From assembly GCA_028282805.1 (NCBI GenBank), contig JANQHD010000010.1:186001-250000 (forward strand): a stretch of 64,000 bases of DNA, written 5' to 3'. The stretch's first letter is position 1. Each line of letters starts with the position of its first letter. Origin of the DNA: Phycisphaeraceae bacterium. Its GTDB lineage: Bacteria > Planctomycetota > Phycisphaerae > Phycisphaerales > Zrk34. The notes under the pieces were generated by a model that saw nothing but the letters and a program-made list of their open reading frames with translations, had not been told where the DNA came from and ran no database searches. Below, piece after piece: positions 34,572 to 43,226 of the stretch. A program made the position numbers and the translations under genes.

Positions 34572-34898
34572 TCAGCGCCAGCGGTCGTCGGGGGCGATCT
34601 TGCGGTCCCACTCGGTGTCGGGGTCTTTGGCGAAGGCGCGGTCGGCCTGTTGCACGCAGTCGAAGCACACCGCCGCCCCACCGCTGCGCCAGCCGCGATC
34701 GCCGGCTTGCCTTTCCTGTTGGCACAACGTGCACTTAAACACTTCGGGCAGCTCGGCCGCTTCGTCGATCGCGCGGGCCAAACACGCCAAACACAAAATC
34801 GAGCCCCGGTGCCCTTCGATCATGGGCTTGACCTGGTCCCAATCCGTCTCGCAAAAATCGCAGGCGAGTACGACGCCCTCTTTGGTGTGTTTCTGCAT
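34572..34898 (-). CDS. Small double zinc-ribbon protein
   Basis: 108 aa with four Cys pairs: CDFC, CLAC, CTLC and CFDC, enough for two zinc sites. No catalytic motif. Start at MQKHTKEGVVLACDFC, preceded by GAGGG. It begins 10 bp after the stop of the GH113-like gene and so is probably co-transcribed with it. Function unknown. Confidence 0.7.
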   Translation of the reverse strand: MQKHTKEGVVLACDFCETDWDQVKPMIEGHRGSILCLACLARAIDEAAELPEVFKCTLCQQERQAGDRGWRSGGAAVCFDCVQQADRAFAKDPDTEWDRKIAPDDRWR

Positions 34899-34908
34899 GG
34901 CCCTCACG

Positions 34909-36009
34909 TTACTCCGCGCTGCGACGATTCAAAAACGTCTTCAACAGTTCGTAAGTCGGTTTGCCCTTGACGCCGTAACCCGTGTTGCCCGGGCCCGGCG
35001 GGTGGTGGATGTCCCACTCGTAAAAGAACACGCCCTTCAAGTGCGTGCGCGCACCGCTCGGCGGTTGCCCGGTCAGTTGGTCGGCCCAGCACTCCAAGAA
35101 CGCCTCGTAACCGCGCCGCTGCACGTCGGGCGTCGCCTCGGTCCCGCCCTCGGCCACGTAGTTCCACGGGTCTTTCAGGCCCCACGGCAGCGAAGGGTAG
35201 CCGATCTCGGTAAACACCACCGGCTTCCCCTTCTTCCCCGCGAACGCCATCACCTGCTTGCGGATCTCGCGCCAGCGCTTGACCAGGTCCGCGTCGCTCG
35301 CGGCGGCCGCGTCGTCGGTCAGCCGCCAGTACCCGTTGATGCCCACCAGGTCCAGCCGGTCCCAGAACGCCGGCTCGTGGTAGTGGTCCCAGTTGGTCGA
35401 GTAGAGCAACCGCCCGCGGTACGTCGCGCGCACCTTGCCGATCAGCGTGTGCCAGCGTTCGGTTTGGTCCTCGGTGCTGAGCAGTTCGCTGCCGACGCTG
35501 AACATGTCCACGCCGCTGCGCTGCGCGAGGCGCGCGAACCGCAGCATGTGCGTCGTGTAGTTCGACCACCACGCGTCCCAGTCGTCGGGCATGAGCTTGC
35601 CGCGCCACTCGTTGTCGCGCGGCTCGGCGTACAAAACGATCGGCATCAGGTGCACGGCCAGGCCCTTCGCCTTGGCGTGCTTGATGATCGCCTCGAGTTG
35701 GGCGTCGGTCGGGCAGCGTGAGGGGTCGCGCACCAGGTCGGTGGTCCCGCCGTGGGTCTGGTAGATCGGTGTGACGAGCTCAACAGCCCCGCAGCCAAGC
35801 GCGGCGATCTCGTCGATCGCGTCGGTGTAGCGTTTGACATCGCCCACGTAGTGCACGCCCAGCGCAAAACCGATGAAGCGATCCAACTCGCCCCGCGGTT
35901 CGGCGGGCGCGGCCGGCGCGGCGTCCGAGCCGGGCGCGGGCGTGCTCAGCGCCATAACAAACGCCGCGCCCCACAGCACCAGCGCGGCGAGCAGCACGAG
36001 GTTCGACAT
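34909..36009 (-). CDS. GH113-like glycoside hydrolase, membrane-anchored or secreted
   Basis: 366 aa with an N-terminal signal/anchor (MSNLVLLAALVLWGAAFVMAL) and a TIM-barrel glycoside hydrolase domain. Matching points are GAVELVTPIYQTHGG, AKAKGLAVHLMPIVL, the probable acid/base Glu in MFSVGSELLSTE and the nucleophile Glu in VVFTEIGYPSLPWG, as in GH113 beta-mannanases. The substrate is not provable. Co-directional with the zinc-ribbon gene downstream and divergent from the LpxB-like gene. Confidence 0.75.
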   Translation of the reverse strand: MSNLVLLAALVLWGAAFVMALSTPAPGSDAAPAAPAEPRGELDRFIGFALGVHYVGDVKRYTDAIDEIAALGCGAVELVTPIYQTHGGTTDLVRDPSRCPTDAQLEAIIKHAKAKGLAVHLMPIVLYAEPRDNEWRGKLMPDDWDAWWSNYTTHMLRFARLAQRSGVDMFSVGSELLSTEDQTERWHTLIGKVRATYRGRLLYSTNWDHYHEPAFWDRLDLVGINGYWRLTDDAAAASDADLVKRWREIRKQVMAFAGKKGKPVVFTEIGYPSLPWGLKDPWNYVAEGGTEATPDVQRRGYEAFLECWADQLTGQPPSGARTHLKGVFFYEWDIHHPPGPGNTGYGVKGKPTYELLKTFLNRRSAE

Positions 36010-36093
36010 GGTCCGGGCCGACGACACCACGGCTTATGTTACGCGCCAAAACCGTTGGTTGACAGGCGGCGTGGGCGGGGCGACCCTGAGCGC

Positions 36094-37299
36094 ATGTCCA
36101 AGCGGCCCGGCATCCTGTTTACCGCGTTCGAGCGGAGCGGCGACGAGCACGCCGCGCCCGTGATCGCCGAGCTGCGCCGCATGGCCCCCGACACGCCCAT
36201 CTACGCCACCGGCGGCCGGCACATGCAAGAGGCCGGGGCCGAGTTGATCGAGCACACCGACCACATGGGCCTGATGCTCGCCGACTCGGCGGGCGAGATC
36301 CCCGAGCACTTCCGCCGGCTGGGGCGGCTGAAAAAGTGGCTGGCCGAGCACCCGGTCGCGGTGCACGTGCCGACCGATTCGCCCGCGGCCAACTGGGACA
36401 TCTGCAAGCTCATCAAACGCCGCTACGGCAAGCCCACCGCCGACCGGCCCGCGGCCAAGGTCGTGCACCTGGTGGCGCCGCAGATCTGGGCCTGGGCCCA
36501 GTGGCGCGTCCGCAAGCTCCGCCGGTGCAGCGACCTGGTGCTCTGCCTGCTGCCGTTCGAACCCAACTGGTTCGAGAAGCGCGGCATCCGCGCCCGGTAC
36601 ATCGGCCACCCGCTGTTCAACCACCCCATCGACCAGGACGCGTTCAACTGGCAGTCGATCGGTTACCCCGCCGGCGCGCCGAAGGTCGCGCTGATGCCGG
36701 GGTCGCGGCCGAAGGAGCTGGTGCGCAACTGGCCGATCATGTTCGAGGCCTGGCAGAAGCTGTCCGAGCGCTACCCCGACGCGCAGGCGGTGGTGGCGGG
36801 CGTGCACGAGGTCGCGCTCGAGAAGCTGCGCAAGATCACACCCGACATCCCCGAGAACATGAAGCTGGTGCACAGCCAAACCGACACCGTCGTCAACTGG
36901 GCCGACGTGGTGCTCGCGGTCAGCGGCACGGTCTCGCTGCACATCGCCCGGCAGTCCAAGCCGATGGCGCTGCTCTACCGCGTCAACGCGTTCAGCTGGT
37001 ACACGGTCGGCCAGTTCCTGGTGAAGGCGCGCACGTTCACCCTGCCCAACCTCATCGCGGCCGGCCGGGTCGAGGGCGCCAACAAGGACAAGCACGTGGT
37101 GCGCGAGTTCGTGCCCTTCCTCGGCGGCGGCGTGCAGCCGATCGCCGACGAGCTGAGCCGATTGATCGACGACGAAAAAGCCTACGCCGAACAGGTCGCG
37201 GCGCTCAACGGCATCGTCGAGCAGCTCTCGCGCCACGACGCCGGCCGCGAAGCGGCCGAAGCGATCGTCGGCGTGATGCGCGCGGCGCAGGCGGTGTAG
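36094..37299 (+). CDS. lpxB: LpxB-like lipid-A-disaccharide synthase family glycosyltransferase
   Basis: 401 aa GT19-type protein. Segments matching LpxB: SGDEHAAPVIAELRRM, VAPQIWAWAQWRVRKLRRCSDLVLCLLPFEPNWFEKRG, IGHPLFNH, VALMPGSRPKEL and the C-terminal VSGTVSLHIARQSKPMALLYRVN ... TLPNLIA. The usual GEASGD loop reads FERSGD, so a divergent lipid A or related glycolipid substrate is possible. The start at MSKRPGILFTAFERSGD gives the family length; the open frame upstream is non-homologous. Confidence 0.82.
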   Translation: MSKRPGILFTAFERSGDEHAAPVIAELRRMAPDTPIYATGGRHMQEAGAELIEHTDHMGLMLADSAGEIPEHFRRLGRLKKWLAEHPVAVHVPTDSPAANWDICKLIKRRYGKPTADRPAAKVVHLVAPQIWAWAQWRVRKLRRCSDLVLCLLPFEPNWFEKRGIRARYIGHPLFNHPIDQDAFNWQSIGYPAGAPKVALMPGSRPKELVRNWPIMFEAWQKLSERYPDAQAVVAGVHEVALEKLRKITPDIPENMKLVHSQTDTVVNWADVVLAVSGTVSLHIARQSKPMALLYRVNAFSWYTVGQFLVKARTFTLPNLIAAGRVEGANKDKHVVREFVPFLGGGVQPIADELSRLIDDEKAYAEQVAALNGIVEQLSRHDAGREAAEAIVGVMRAAQAV

Positions 37300-37302
37300 G
37301 GG

Positions 37303-37416
37303 ATAGCCACCGAGCCATCGAGCCACCCAGCCATCTAGAAGAACGGGCAACCACCCGAACTTCGCGGATGTCACATTGTTCTCGTTGGCTGGGTGGCTCG
37401 ATGGCTCGGTGGCTAT
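37303..37416. repeat. Perfect 31-bp inverted repeat built of octamers
   Basis: Left arm 37303-37333 and right arm 37386-37416 are exactly complementary over 31 bp and are made of GAGCCATC/GAGCCACC octamers; the loop is 52 bp. It fills the convergent gap between the LpxB-like gene and the universal stress protein gene. The octamer matches the array at 22828-22926. Confidence 0.9.
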
Positions 37417-37420
37417 GGCG

Positions 37421-37846
37421 TTAGATCGTCCCCGCCCAGTCGGGGGGAAACACGAGCACGGGCAGTTCGCTGGAGCGCATGATCTGTTGGGGGATGTCGC
37501 CGGCGAGCAGGCGGGCGACGCGGCCCTTGCCGGATGCGCCGAGCGCGATCATCGTCACGTCGTGGGCGGCGGCGGCGTTGAGGATGGCCCGGCCGATGTC
37601 GTCGCCGAACAGCAGCACGCCCTCGGCGGTGATGTGGGCGTCGGCGAGCTTGCCGGTGAGGGTGGCGAGGGTTTGTTCGCCGCGCTCGCGGGCGTCGGAC
37701 TCGCTGGTGTCCTCGTCCTGGGTCTGGGCCACGTGCGCCACGACCACGGACGCCGACAACCGAGCCGCGAGGTCGCGGATCGATTCGCACAGCTTTTCGC
37801 TCGCCCAAGGCGTGCTCACGGCGACGAGGATGCGGCTGGTGGCCAA
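37421..37846 (-). CDS. Universal stress protein (UspA family)
   Basis: 141 aa. ILVAVSTPW at the N-terminus and the ATP-binding signature GASGKGRVARLLAGDIPQQIMRSSELPVLVF (G-2x-G-9x-G) at the C-terminus. I place the start at TTG 37846, with GGAG upstream, because a promoter-like TTGTGA...TAAAAT lies between it and the upstream ATG at 37942, and because it gives the family length. Confidence 0.82.
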   Translation of the reverse strand: MATSRILVAVSTPWASEKLCESIRDLAARLSASVVVAHVAQTQDEDTSESDARERGEQTLATLTGKLADAHITAEGVLLFGDDIGRAILNAAAAHDVTMIALGASGKGRVARLLAGDIPQQIMRSSELPVLVFPPDWAGTI

Positions 37847-37885
37847 GGTTCGGGCGCTCCGGTCATTGGGGTGCGTAGCGGAAAA

Positions 37886-37915
37886 GAGTATTTTACCGTT
37901 CCTGGCCCGATCACA
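37886..37915 (-). promoter_or_regulatory. Probable promoter of the universal stress protein gene
   Basis: Minus strand TTGTGA, about 15-16 bp spacer, TAAAAT, ending about 40 bp before the TTG start at 37846. Its position argues against the longer ORF starting at 37942. Confidence 0.5.
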
Positions 37916-37941
37916 ACACCTCGGGCCGAATGGCAGGGACA

Positions 37942-37970
37942 TTGCCCGATAACGCGTGTTTCGCCATAAT
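37942..37970 (+). promoter_or_regulatory. Promoter of the transketolase gene
   Basis: TTGCCC, 17-bp spacer, CATAAT, giving a leader of about 65 nt before the ATG at 38043. Predicted by eye. Confidence 0.6.
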
Positions 37971-38042
37971 CTGCCCGACCCACAACGAAGATGCCGACCG
38001 GGGCGGTATCGACCGCATCATCCCCACAGGGAGTTGACAAGG

Positions 38043-40010
38043 ATGAGTTACACCGCCTCGGTGCACGCCAAAGCGATCGACCTGACCAAGCTGACCTACG
38101 CGATGACCACCGCCGCGGGCTCGGGCCACCCGACCAGCGGCGCGTCGCTGGCGCACCTGACGACGGTGCTGATGTACGACCACATGCGCCACGACCCGGC
38201 CGAGCCGGCGCACCCGGCGTCCGACCGGCTGGTGCTCAGCGAGGGCCACGCCGTGCCGGTCGTGTACGCGGCGTGCGCAGACCTGGGGGTGCACGCGGTG
38301 TTCGACGGCCGGGTCCGCGCCATGACGCGCGACGACGCGATGACGCTGCGCCAGTTCGACTCGCCCGTCGACGGCCACCCCAACCCCGTCGAGGGCTTCC
38401 CGTTCTTTGACGCCGCCACCGGCTCGCTCGGCCAGGGCCTGTCGGTCGCCGCCGGCATCGCGCTGGCCGCGCGGCTCGACGGCGGCGACCGGCGCGTGTT
38501 CTGCCTGATCGGCGACGGCGAGAGCCGCGAGGGCCAGGTGTGGGAAGCGGTCGATTTCATCGCCGACCAGCGGCTCGCAGCGGTGTGCCCGATCTTCAAC
38601 TGCAACGCGTTCGCCCAGTCGGACGCGGTCGCCGCGCAACAGACCGCCGAGGTGACCGTCGCGAAGCTGAAGGCGGTGGGTTACGAGGTCGCCGACATCG
38701 ACGGCCACGACCCCGAACAGATCAAGCAAGCCCTCGACGCGCACGCCGCGAACCAGGCGGGCGCGGGCGGACCGTTCGCCATCGTCGCCCGCACCGCCAA
38801 GGGTTGGGGCGCGGCCAGCCAGCAGGGCAACGGGCACCACGGCACGGCGGTCAAAGCCGATGCGCTCGATGCGCTCAGCGCCGAGTTCGACGCCACGGCG
38901 GCGCAGCTCGGCGCGACGTGGACCGAGGGCGACCTGACCATCAAGCCGATCACCCACACCCCGCCCGCGCCGGCCGAACCGCAGCCGATGCCCACGCTCA
39001 GCGGGGCGCTCGAGCAGTTCGGCAAGGCCGATGTGCTCGGTAAGGGCAAGTGGGCCACTCGCCGGGCGTACGGCGTGGCGCTGCGGGCGCTGGGCCTGGC
39101 CAACGGCAACGTCGTCGCGCTCGACGCCGACGTGCAAGGCTCGACCGGCGCCGCCGACTTCGCGCAAGACGACCGGCTCGCCGGGCGTTTCGTCGAGTGC
39201 CGCATCGCCGAGCAGAACATGGTCTCCGTGGCCGCGGGTATGGGTGCGGCCGGCAGGGTCGCCTTCGCCTCGACTTTCGCCAAGTTCTTCACGCGGGCCT
39301 ACGACCAGGTGGAGATGGCGATCAACAGCGGGCTGAACTTCAAGCTGGTCGGCTCGCACGCGGGCGTGACGCTGGGCGCCGACGGGCCGAGCCAGATGGG
39401 CATGCCGGACGTGGCGTGGTTCCGCGCGTTTACCAAGGTGCGGCGCAAGGACGGGCACCCGGCGATGTACGTGCTCAACCCCGCCGACGCGTTCGCCGCG
39501 TACAAGCTGGTCGGCGTGATGGCGGCGCACGACGGGCCGTGTTACATGCGGACGATGCGGCCGGACACCGACGTGCTGTACGACGACAAGACGCCGTTCA
39601 CCCTCGGCGGCCACGAGCTGCTGGCCGAGGGCGGCGACCTGCTGATCTGCGCCAGCGGTTACATGGTGCACCAGGCCCACCGCGCGTTGGACGCGCTGGA
39701 GGACGCGGGCGTCAGCGCGACGTTGGTCGACCTGTACTGCCTGCCGTTCGACCGCGACGCGATCGCGGAGCTGGCGATCAACGCCGGCGGCAACGTGCTG
39801 ACGCTGGAAGACAACTACGTCGGCGGCATCGGTGCGGCGGTGTGCGAGGCGCTGGCCGAGCGCGGGGTGGGGGCGAAGGTCGTGCAGAAGTTCGTCACCA
39901 CCACGCCCAAATCGGCGTTGAAGCCCGACGAGGTGATCGCCGACCAGGGCCTGACCGTCGACGACATCGTCAACACCGCGTCGACCATGTTGCAGTTGGC
40001 CTCGACCTGA
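38043..40010 (+). CDS. tkt: Transketolase
   Basis: 655 aa TPP enzyme transferring two-carbon ketol units in the pentose phosphate pathway. TPP/Mg motif LIGDGESREGQVWEA ... FNCN, the N-terminal GSGHPTSGASLAHL, and the pyrimidine-domain catalytic Glu in CRIAEQNMVSVAAGM are all present. The sequence resembles the animal/archaeal transketolase branch (GDGES, YDHMRHDP). The start at MSYTASVHAKAIDL has AAGG upstream. A second, different transketolase-family gene follows 110 bp downstream. Confidence 0.92.
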   Translation: MSYTASVHAKAIDLTKLTYAMTTAAGSGHPTSGASLAHLTTVLMYDHMRHDPAEPAHPASDRLVLSEGHAVPVVYAACADLGVHAVFDGRVRAMTRDDAMTLRQFDSPVDGHPNPVEGFPFFDAATGSLGQGLSVAAGIALAARLDGGDRRVFCLIGDGESREGQVWEAVDFIADQRLAAVCPIFNCNAFAQSDAVAAQQTAEVTVAKLKAVGYEVADIDGHDPEQIKQALDAHAANQAGAGGPFAIVARTAKGWGAASQQGNGHHGTAVKADALDALSAEFDATAAQLGATWTEGDLTIKPITHTPPAPAEPQPMPTLSGALEQFGKADVLGKGKWATRRAYGVALRALGLANGNVVALDADVQGSTGAADFAQDDRLAGRFVECRIAEQNMVSVAAGMGAAGRVAFASTFAKFFTRAYDQVEMAINSGLNFKLVGSHAGVTLGADGPSQMGMPDVAWFRAFTKVRRKDGHPAMYVLNPADAFAAYKLVGVMAAHDGPCYMRTMRPDTDVLYDDKTPFTLGGHELLAEGGDLLICASGYMVHQAHRALDALEDAGVSATLVDLYCLPFDRDAIAELAINAGGNVLTLEDNYVGGIGAAVCEALAERGVGAKVVQKFVTTTPKSALKPDEVIADQGLTVDDIVNTASTMLQLAST

Positions 40011-40120
40011 CCGAAACGCTTGGTTATGATCCGCCGTCGCGCCCGCGTTAAACGTGGTCGACGCCGCTTTCGTTTCGTGTAGCGATGCACGCACGCCCGT
40101 AAACCCGACAGGATCAGACC

Positions 40121-42034
40121 ATGCCCACCGCCACCGCCGCTTTTCCCATTGACCTGGCCAGCTACCGCCCCGTCGCGATCGACCCGTGGGCGACCGAGAC
40201 GCTGACCGACGAGCAGCGACAGGCCTTGCGGTACAACATCGACCTCTGCCGCGACGCGATCGTGTACTTCACGGCCACCGGCGCGGCCAAGGGCGTGGGC
40301 GGGCACACCGGCGGGCCGTACGACACCGTGCCCGAGGTGATAATCGCCGACGCGCTGTTCCGCGGCGCACCCGACAAGTTCGTGCCGATCTTTTGGGACG
40401 AGGCCGGCCACCGCGTGGCCACGCAGTACCTCATGGCCGCCGTGCACGGCGACCTGCCCGCCGAGCAACTCAACCGCTACCGTGAGGCGCATTCGACGCT
40501 GCCGGGCCACCCGGAACTCGGCCTCACGCCGGGCGTCAAGTTCTCGTCGGGCCGGCTGGGGCACATCTGGCCGTACATCAACGGCGTGGCGCTGGCCAAC
40601 CCGGGCAAAACATTGCTCATGCTCGGCTCCGACGGCTCGCAACAGGAAGGCAACGACGCCGAGGCCGCCCGGCTCGCCGTCTCGCAACAGCTCAACATCA
40701 AGCTGCTCATCGACGACAACGACGTGACCATCGCCGGCCACCCCTCGCAGTACATGCCCGGCTTCGACGTGGCCAAAACCCTCGAAGGCCACGGCCTGCC
40801 CACGCTCGTCGGCGATGGCGAAGACCTCGATGCGCTCTACGAACGCATGCGCACCGCCGTGACCACCGACGGGCCCGTCGCCGTGATCAACAAGCGGCCG
40901 ATGTGCGTCGGCATCGAACCCATCGAAGGCACCACGCACGGCCACGACGTGATCAGCGTCGACCACGCGATCGCACACCTGACTAAGCGCGGCCGCACCG
41001 AGGCCGTCGACGCGCTGCGGTCGATCGACAAGCCCGCCCGCCCCGTCGACTTCCGCGGCTCGGGCGATAAGTGGGACTCGAACCGAAACGTGTTCGGGCA
41101 GACCGTCGCCGAGTTGATGAGCGCGATGACCAAAACCGAGCGCGAGAACGTGCTGTGCATCGACTCGGACCTCGCCGGCTCGTGCGGGCTGAACAAAGTT
41201 CAAGCCGCGCACCCCGAGCGGTTCGTCTCCGCGGGCATCATGGAGCGCGGCAACCTGTCGGCCGCGGCGGGCTTCGGCATGGCCGAGGGCAAGCAGGGCA
41301 TCTTCGGCACGTTCAGCGCCTTCCTCGAGATGTGCGTCAGCGAGGTCACCATGGCCCGGCTGAACTTCTCGAACGTGCTGTGCCACTTCTCGCACGCCGG
41401 CATCGACGACATGGCCGACAACACCTGCCACTTCGGCTTGAACAACCTGTTCGCCGACAACGGCCTCGACGACGGCCACCCCACCAGAGTCTACTTCCCC
41501 GCCGACGCGAACCAGATGCGCGCGGCGGTCGACGCCACGTTCAACGACCCCGGCCTGCGCTTCGTGTTTTCGACGCGCTCGAAGGTGCCCAACATACTCG
41601 ACGAAAACGGCGACGACCTGTACGCCGGCGATTACACGTTCACCCCCGGCGTCGACGAGGTCGTGCGCGACGCCGAGTCGGGCGGCTTCGTCGTCAGCTT
41701 CGGCGAGTGCTTGTACCGCGCCCTCGACGCCGTCGAACGGCTCCGCGCCGACGGTTACGACGTGGGCCTGATCAACAAGCCCACGCTCAACGTGGTTGAC
41801 GAAAAGACGATGGCCCGCCTCGGCGCCGCGCCGTGGGTGATGGTGGTCGAGTCGTTCAACCGCCGCACGGGGTTGGGCAGCCGCATGGGCAGCTGGCTGC
41901 TCGAACGCCGGCTCACGCCGCGTTACGCCTACCTCGGCGTCACCCGCGAGGGCTGCGGCGGCCTGTGGGAACAACACGCCCACCAGGGCATCGACGCCGA
42001 CGGCATCGTCGCCGCCGTCAAAGAAATCGCGTAA
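40121..42034 (+). CDS. Divergent transketolase-family TPP enzyme
   Basis: 637 aa covering all three transketolase domains: GHTGGPYDTVPEV near the N-terminus, TPP/Mg segment LGSDGSQQEGNDAEAARLAV ... LIDDND, and pyrimidine domain GIMERGNLSAAAGFGMAEGKQG with the catalytic Glu. The GDG of the TPP motif reads SDG, with Mg ligands Asp and Asn retained. The usual transketolase substrate-phosphate motifs are not recognisable, so the substrate may differ. Tandem with the canonical transketolase; possibly co-transcribed. Confidence 0.8.
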   Translation: MPTATAAFPIDLASYRPVAIDPWATETLTDEQRQALRYNIDLCRDAIVYFTATGAAKGVGGHTGGPYDTVPEVIIADALFRGAPDKFVPIFWDEAGHRVATQYLMAAVHGDLPAEQLNRYREAHSTLPGHPELGLTPGVKFSSGRLGHIWPYINGVALANPGKTLLMLGSDGSQQEGNDAEAARLAVSQQLNIKLLIDDNDVTIAGHPSQYMPGFDVAKTLEGHGLPTLVGDGEDLDALYERMRTAVTTDGPVAVINKRPMCVGIEPIEGTTHGHDVISVDHAIAHLTKRGRTEAVDALRSIDKPARPVDFRGSGDKWDSNRNVFGQTVAELMSAMTKTERENVLCIDSDLAGSCGLNKVQAAHPERFVSAGIMERGNLSAAAGFGMAEGKQGIFGTFSAFLEMCVSEVTMARLNFSNVLCHFSHAGIDDMADNTCHFGLNNLFADNGLDDGHPTRVYFPADANQMRAAVDATFNDPGLRFVFSTRSKVPNILDENGDDLYAGDYTFTPGVDEVVRDAESGGFVVSFGECLYRALDAVERLRADGYDVGLINKPTLNVVDEKTMARLGAAPWVMVVESFNRRTGLGSRMGSWLLERRLTPRYAYLGVTREGCGGLWEQHAHQGIDADGIVAAVKEIA

Positions 42035-42213
42035 GTCAACCGGCGACCTGCGATCTTCAAGCTTCGATCTCACCCAAGCCCCGGGTTGAGCGCCGAGCCC
42101 GCGAGGCCGAAACCCGGGGGTACGCGCTGAGACCAACAAGCCGTATTAACGAAGCGCAACACGCAACCCTCACACGCAACGCACGGCCACCCCAAACGAT
42201 TGAACCCTGAATT

Positions 42214-42247
42214 ATTATTCTAATGTTCTTAAGAACTTTAGAATAAT
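42214..42247. repeat. CTTAAG-centred palindrome, copy 2 of the AT-rich type
   Basis: A 34-bp inverted repeat (ATTATTCTAA... ) with the core GTTCTTAAGAAC and a single mismatch, at the same position as in the copy at 34468. It lies between the converging transketolase-like gene and fetB. Confidence 0.87.
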
Positions 42248-42300
42248 GAAGCGCACCCTAAACACAATCAAACCCCTTGTTTCATAGTGTGTGCTCAATT

Positions 42301-42398
42301 AATCGCTTCGCGATTTCTGACCGTGTCGCGCGCCGTCGGGTCTAACGGCGCGCAGGGTGATTGCGCACCAGCTCGGCCACACACGGGTGCGCAACCCT
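42301..42398 (-). terminator. Three consecutive stem-loops after fetB
   Basis: Stems AATCGC/GCGATT (42301-42315), GCGCGCCGT/ACGGCGCGC (42328-42353, 9 bp) and TTGCGCACC/GGTGCGCAA (42361-42394, extended by AGGG/CCCT). The last begins 8 bp after the fetB stop and is the likeliest terminator; no clear T-tract. Confidence 0.6.
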
Positions 42399-42401
42399 CG
42401 G

Positions 42402-43226
42402 TTACCGGCGTGACCCGTTGCGTGTGGCGCCCAGCGCCGCGCGGTCGAGTTGCCAGGCGTTCGAGAATAACCGCCGCCCCACCCACGCACCGATCGCCAC
42501 GGCGCACAGCAGGTCGCAGATGAGGATGCCCACGAGGATCAGCAGCTGGTACATCGCCGCGTCAAACGGCGGCGACCCGCCGAGCATCTGGCCGGTCATC
42601 ATGCCCGGCAGCTTCACCACGCCGACAAGCAGCATCGCGTTGATCGTGGGCGTCAGCGCCGCGCCGACCGCGGCGCGGTAAGCCGGCCGCATCGCCTGCC
42701 ACGGGCTGGCGCCGAGCGCGAGCATCGCTTCGACATCGCGCGCATCGCGTGCCGTGTCCGCCGCCACGCGTTCGGCGGCGAGCGTCGCGGCGGTCATCGC
42801 GTTGCCCAGCAGCATGCCGCCGATCGGGATCAGGTATCGCGGGTCCCACCCGTCCACGCCGATCACCAGCTTGCCGAAGAACAGCAGCATCATCGCCGTC
42901 ACGCCCCCGAGCACCAGCGACAGCACGCCGCGCAGCGCCCCGACGTGCCGGCGCAGCTGCGCCGCGCCCGTGAAACCAGCGACCAGGGTCATCGCCACCA
43001 GCAGCGCGACGACCCAGTACCAACGCTCCGCGGCGAACACGTAACCGATCACCAGTCCGACCGCGACCAGTTGCACCACCGCGCGCAGCATCGCCCACGT
43101 GATGCGACCGGCCAAGCCCAGCTTCAAACCGATCGACAAACCGACCGCCACCGCCACGGGGATCGCCAACAGCACCAGCGACAGCCAGCCCAGTTCGATC
43201 ACCGCGATGGTTGTTTCAGGCCTCAT
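42402..43226 (-). CDS. fetB: FetB-type ABC exporter permease (UPF0014 family)
   Basis: About 274 aa with seven hydrophobic segments. GGMLLGNAMTAATLAAERV and LALGASPWQAMRPAYRAAVGAALTPTINAMLLVGVVKLPGMMTGQMLGG are the UPF0014/FetB signatures. In E. coli FetAB exports iron and protects against peroxide. The start (43226, or 43232) overlaps the end of the ATPase gene, so the two are translated together. Confidence 0.87.
   Translation of the reverse strand: MRPETTIAVIELGWLSLVLLAIPVAVAVGLSIGLKLGLAGRITWAMLRAVVQLVAVGLVIGYVFAAERWYWVVALLVAMTLVAGFTGAAQLRRHVGALRGVLSLVLGGVTAMMLLFFGKLVIGVDGWDPRYLIPIGGMLLGNAMTAATLAAERVAADTARDARDVEAMLALGASPWQAMRPAYRAAVGAALTPTINAMLLVGVVKLPGMMTGQMLGGSPPFDAAMYQLLILVGILICDLLCAVAIGAWVGRRLFSNAWQLDRAALGATRNGSRR

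Larger units (their letters stand above)
42035..42401. other. 367-bp convergent intergenic region with several palindromes
   Basis: No gene seen. It holds a GC-rich imperfect hairpin of AACCCGGGG type (about 42075-42120), the second AT-rich CTTAAG palindrome (42214-42247) and three stem-loops in a row (42301-42398). Confidence 0.7.

Noticed and set aside
37847-37942. Longer universal stress protein start at ATG 37942
   Set aside because: A promoter-like sequence lies inside this extension, the extra residues are non-homologous, and the region overlaps the divergent transketolase promoter.
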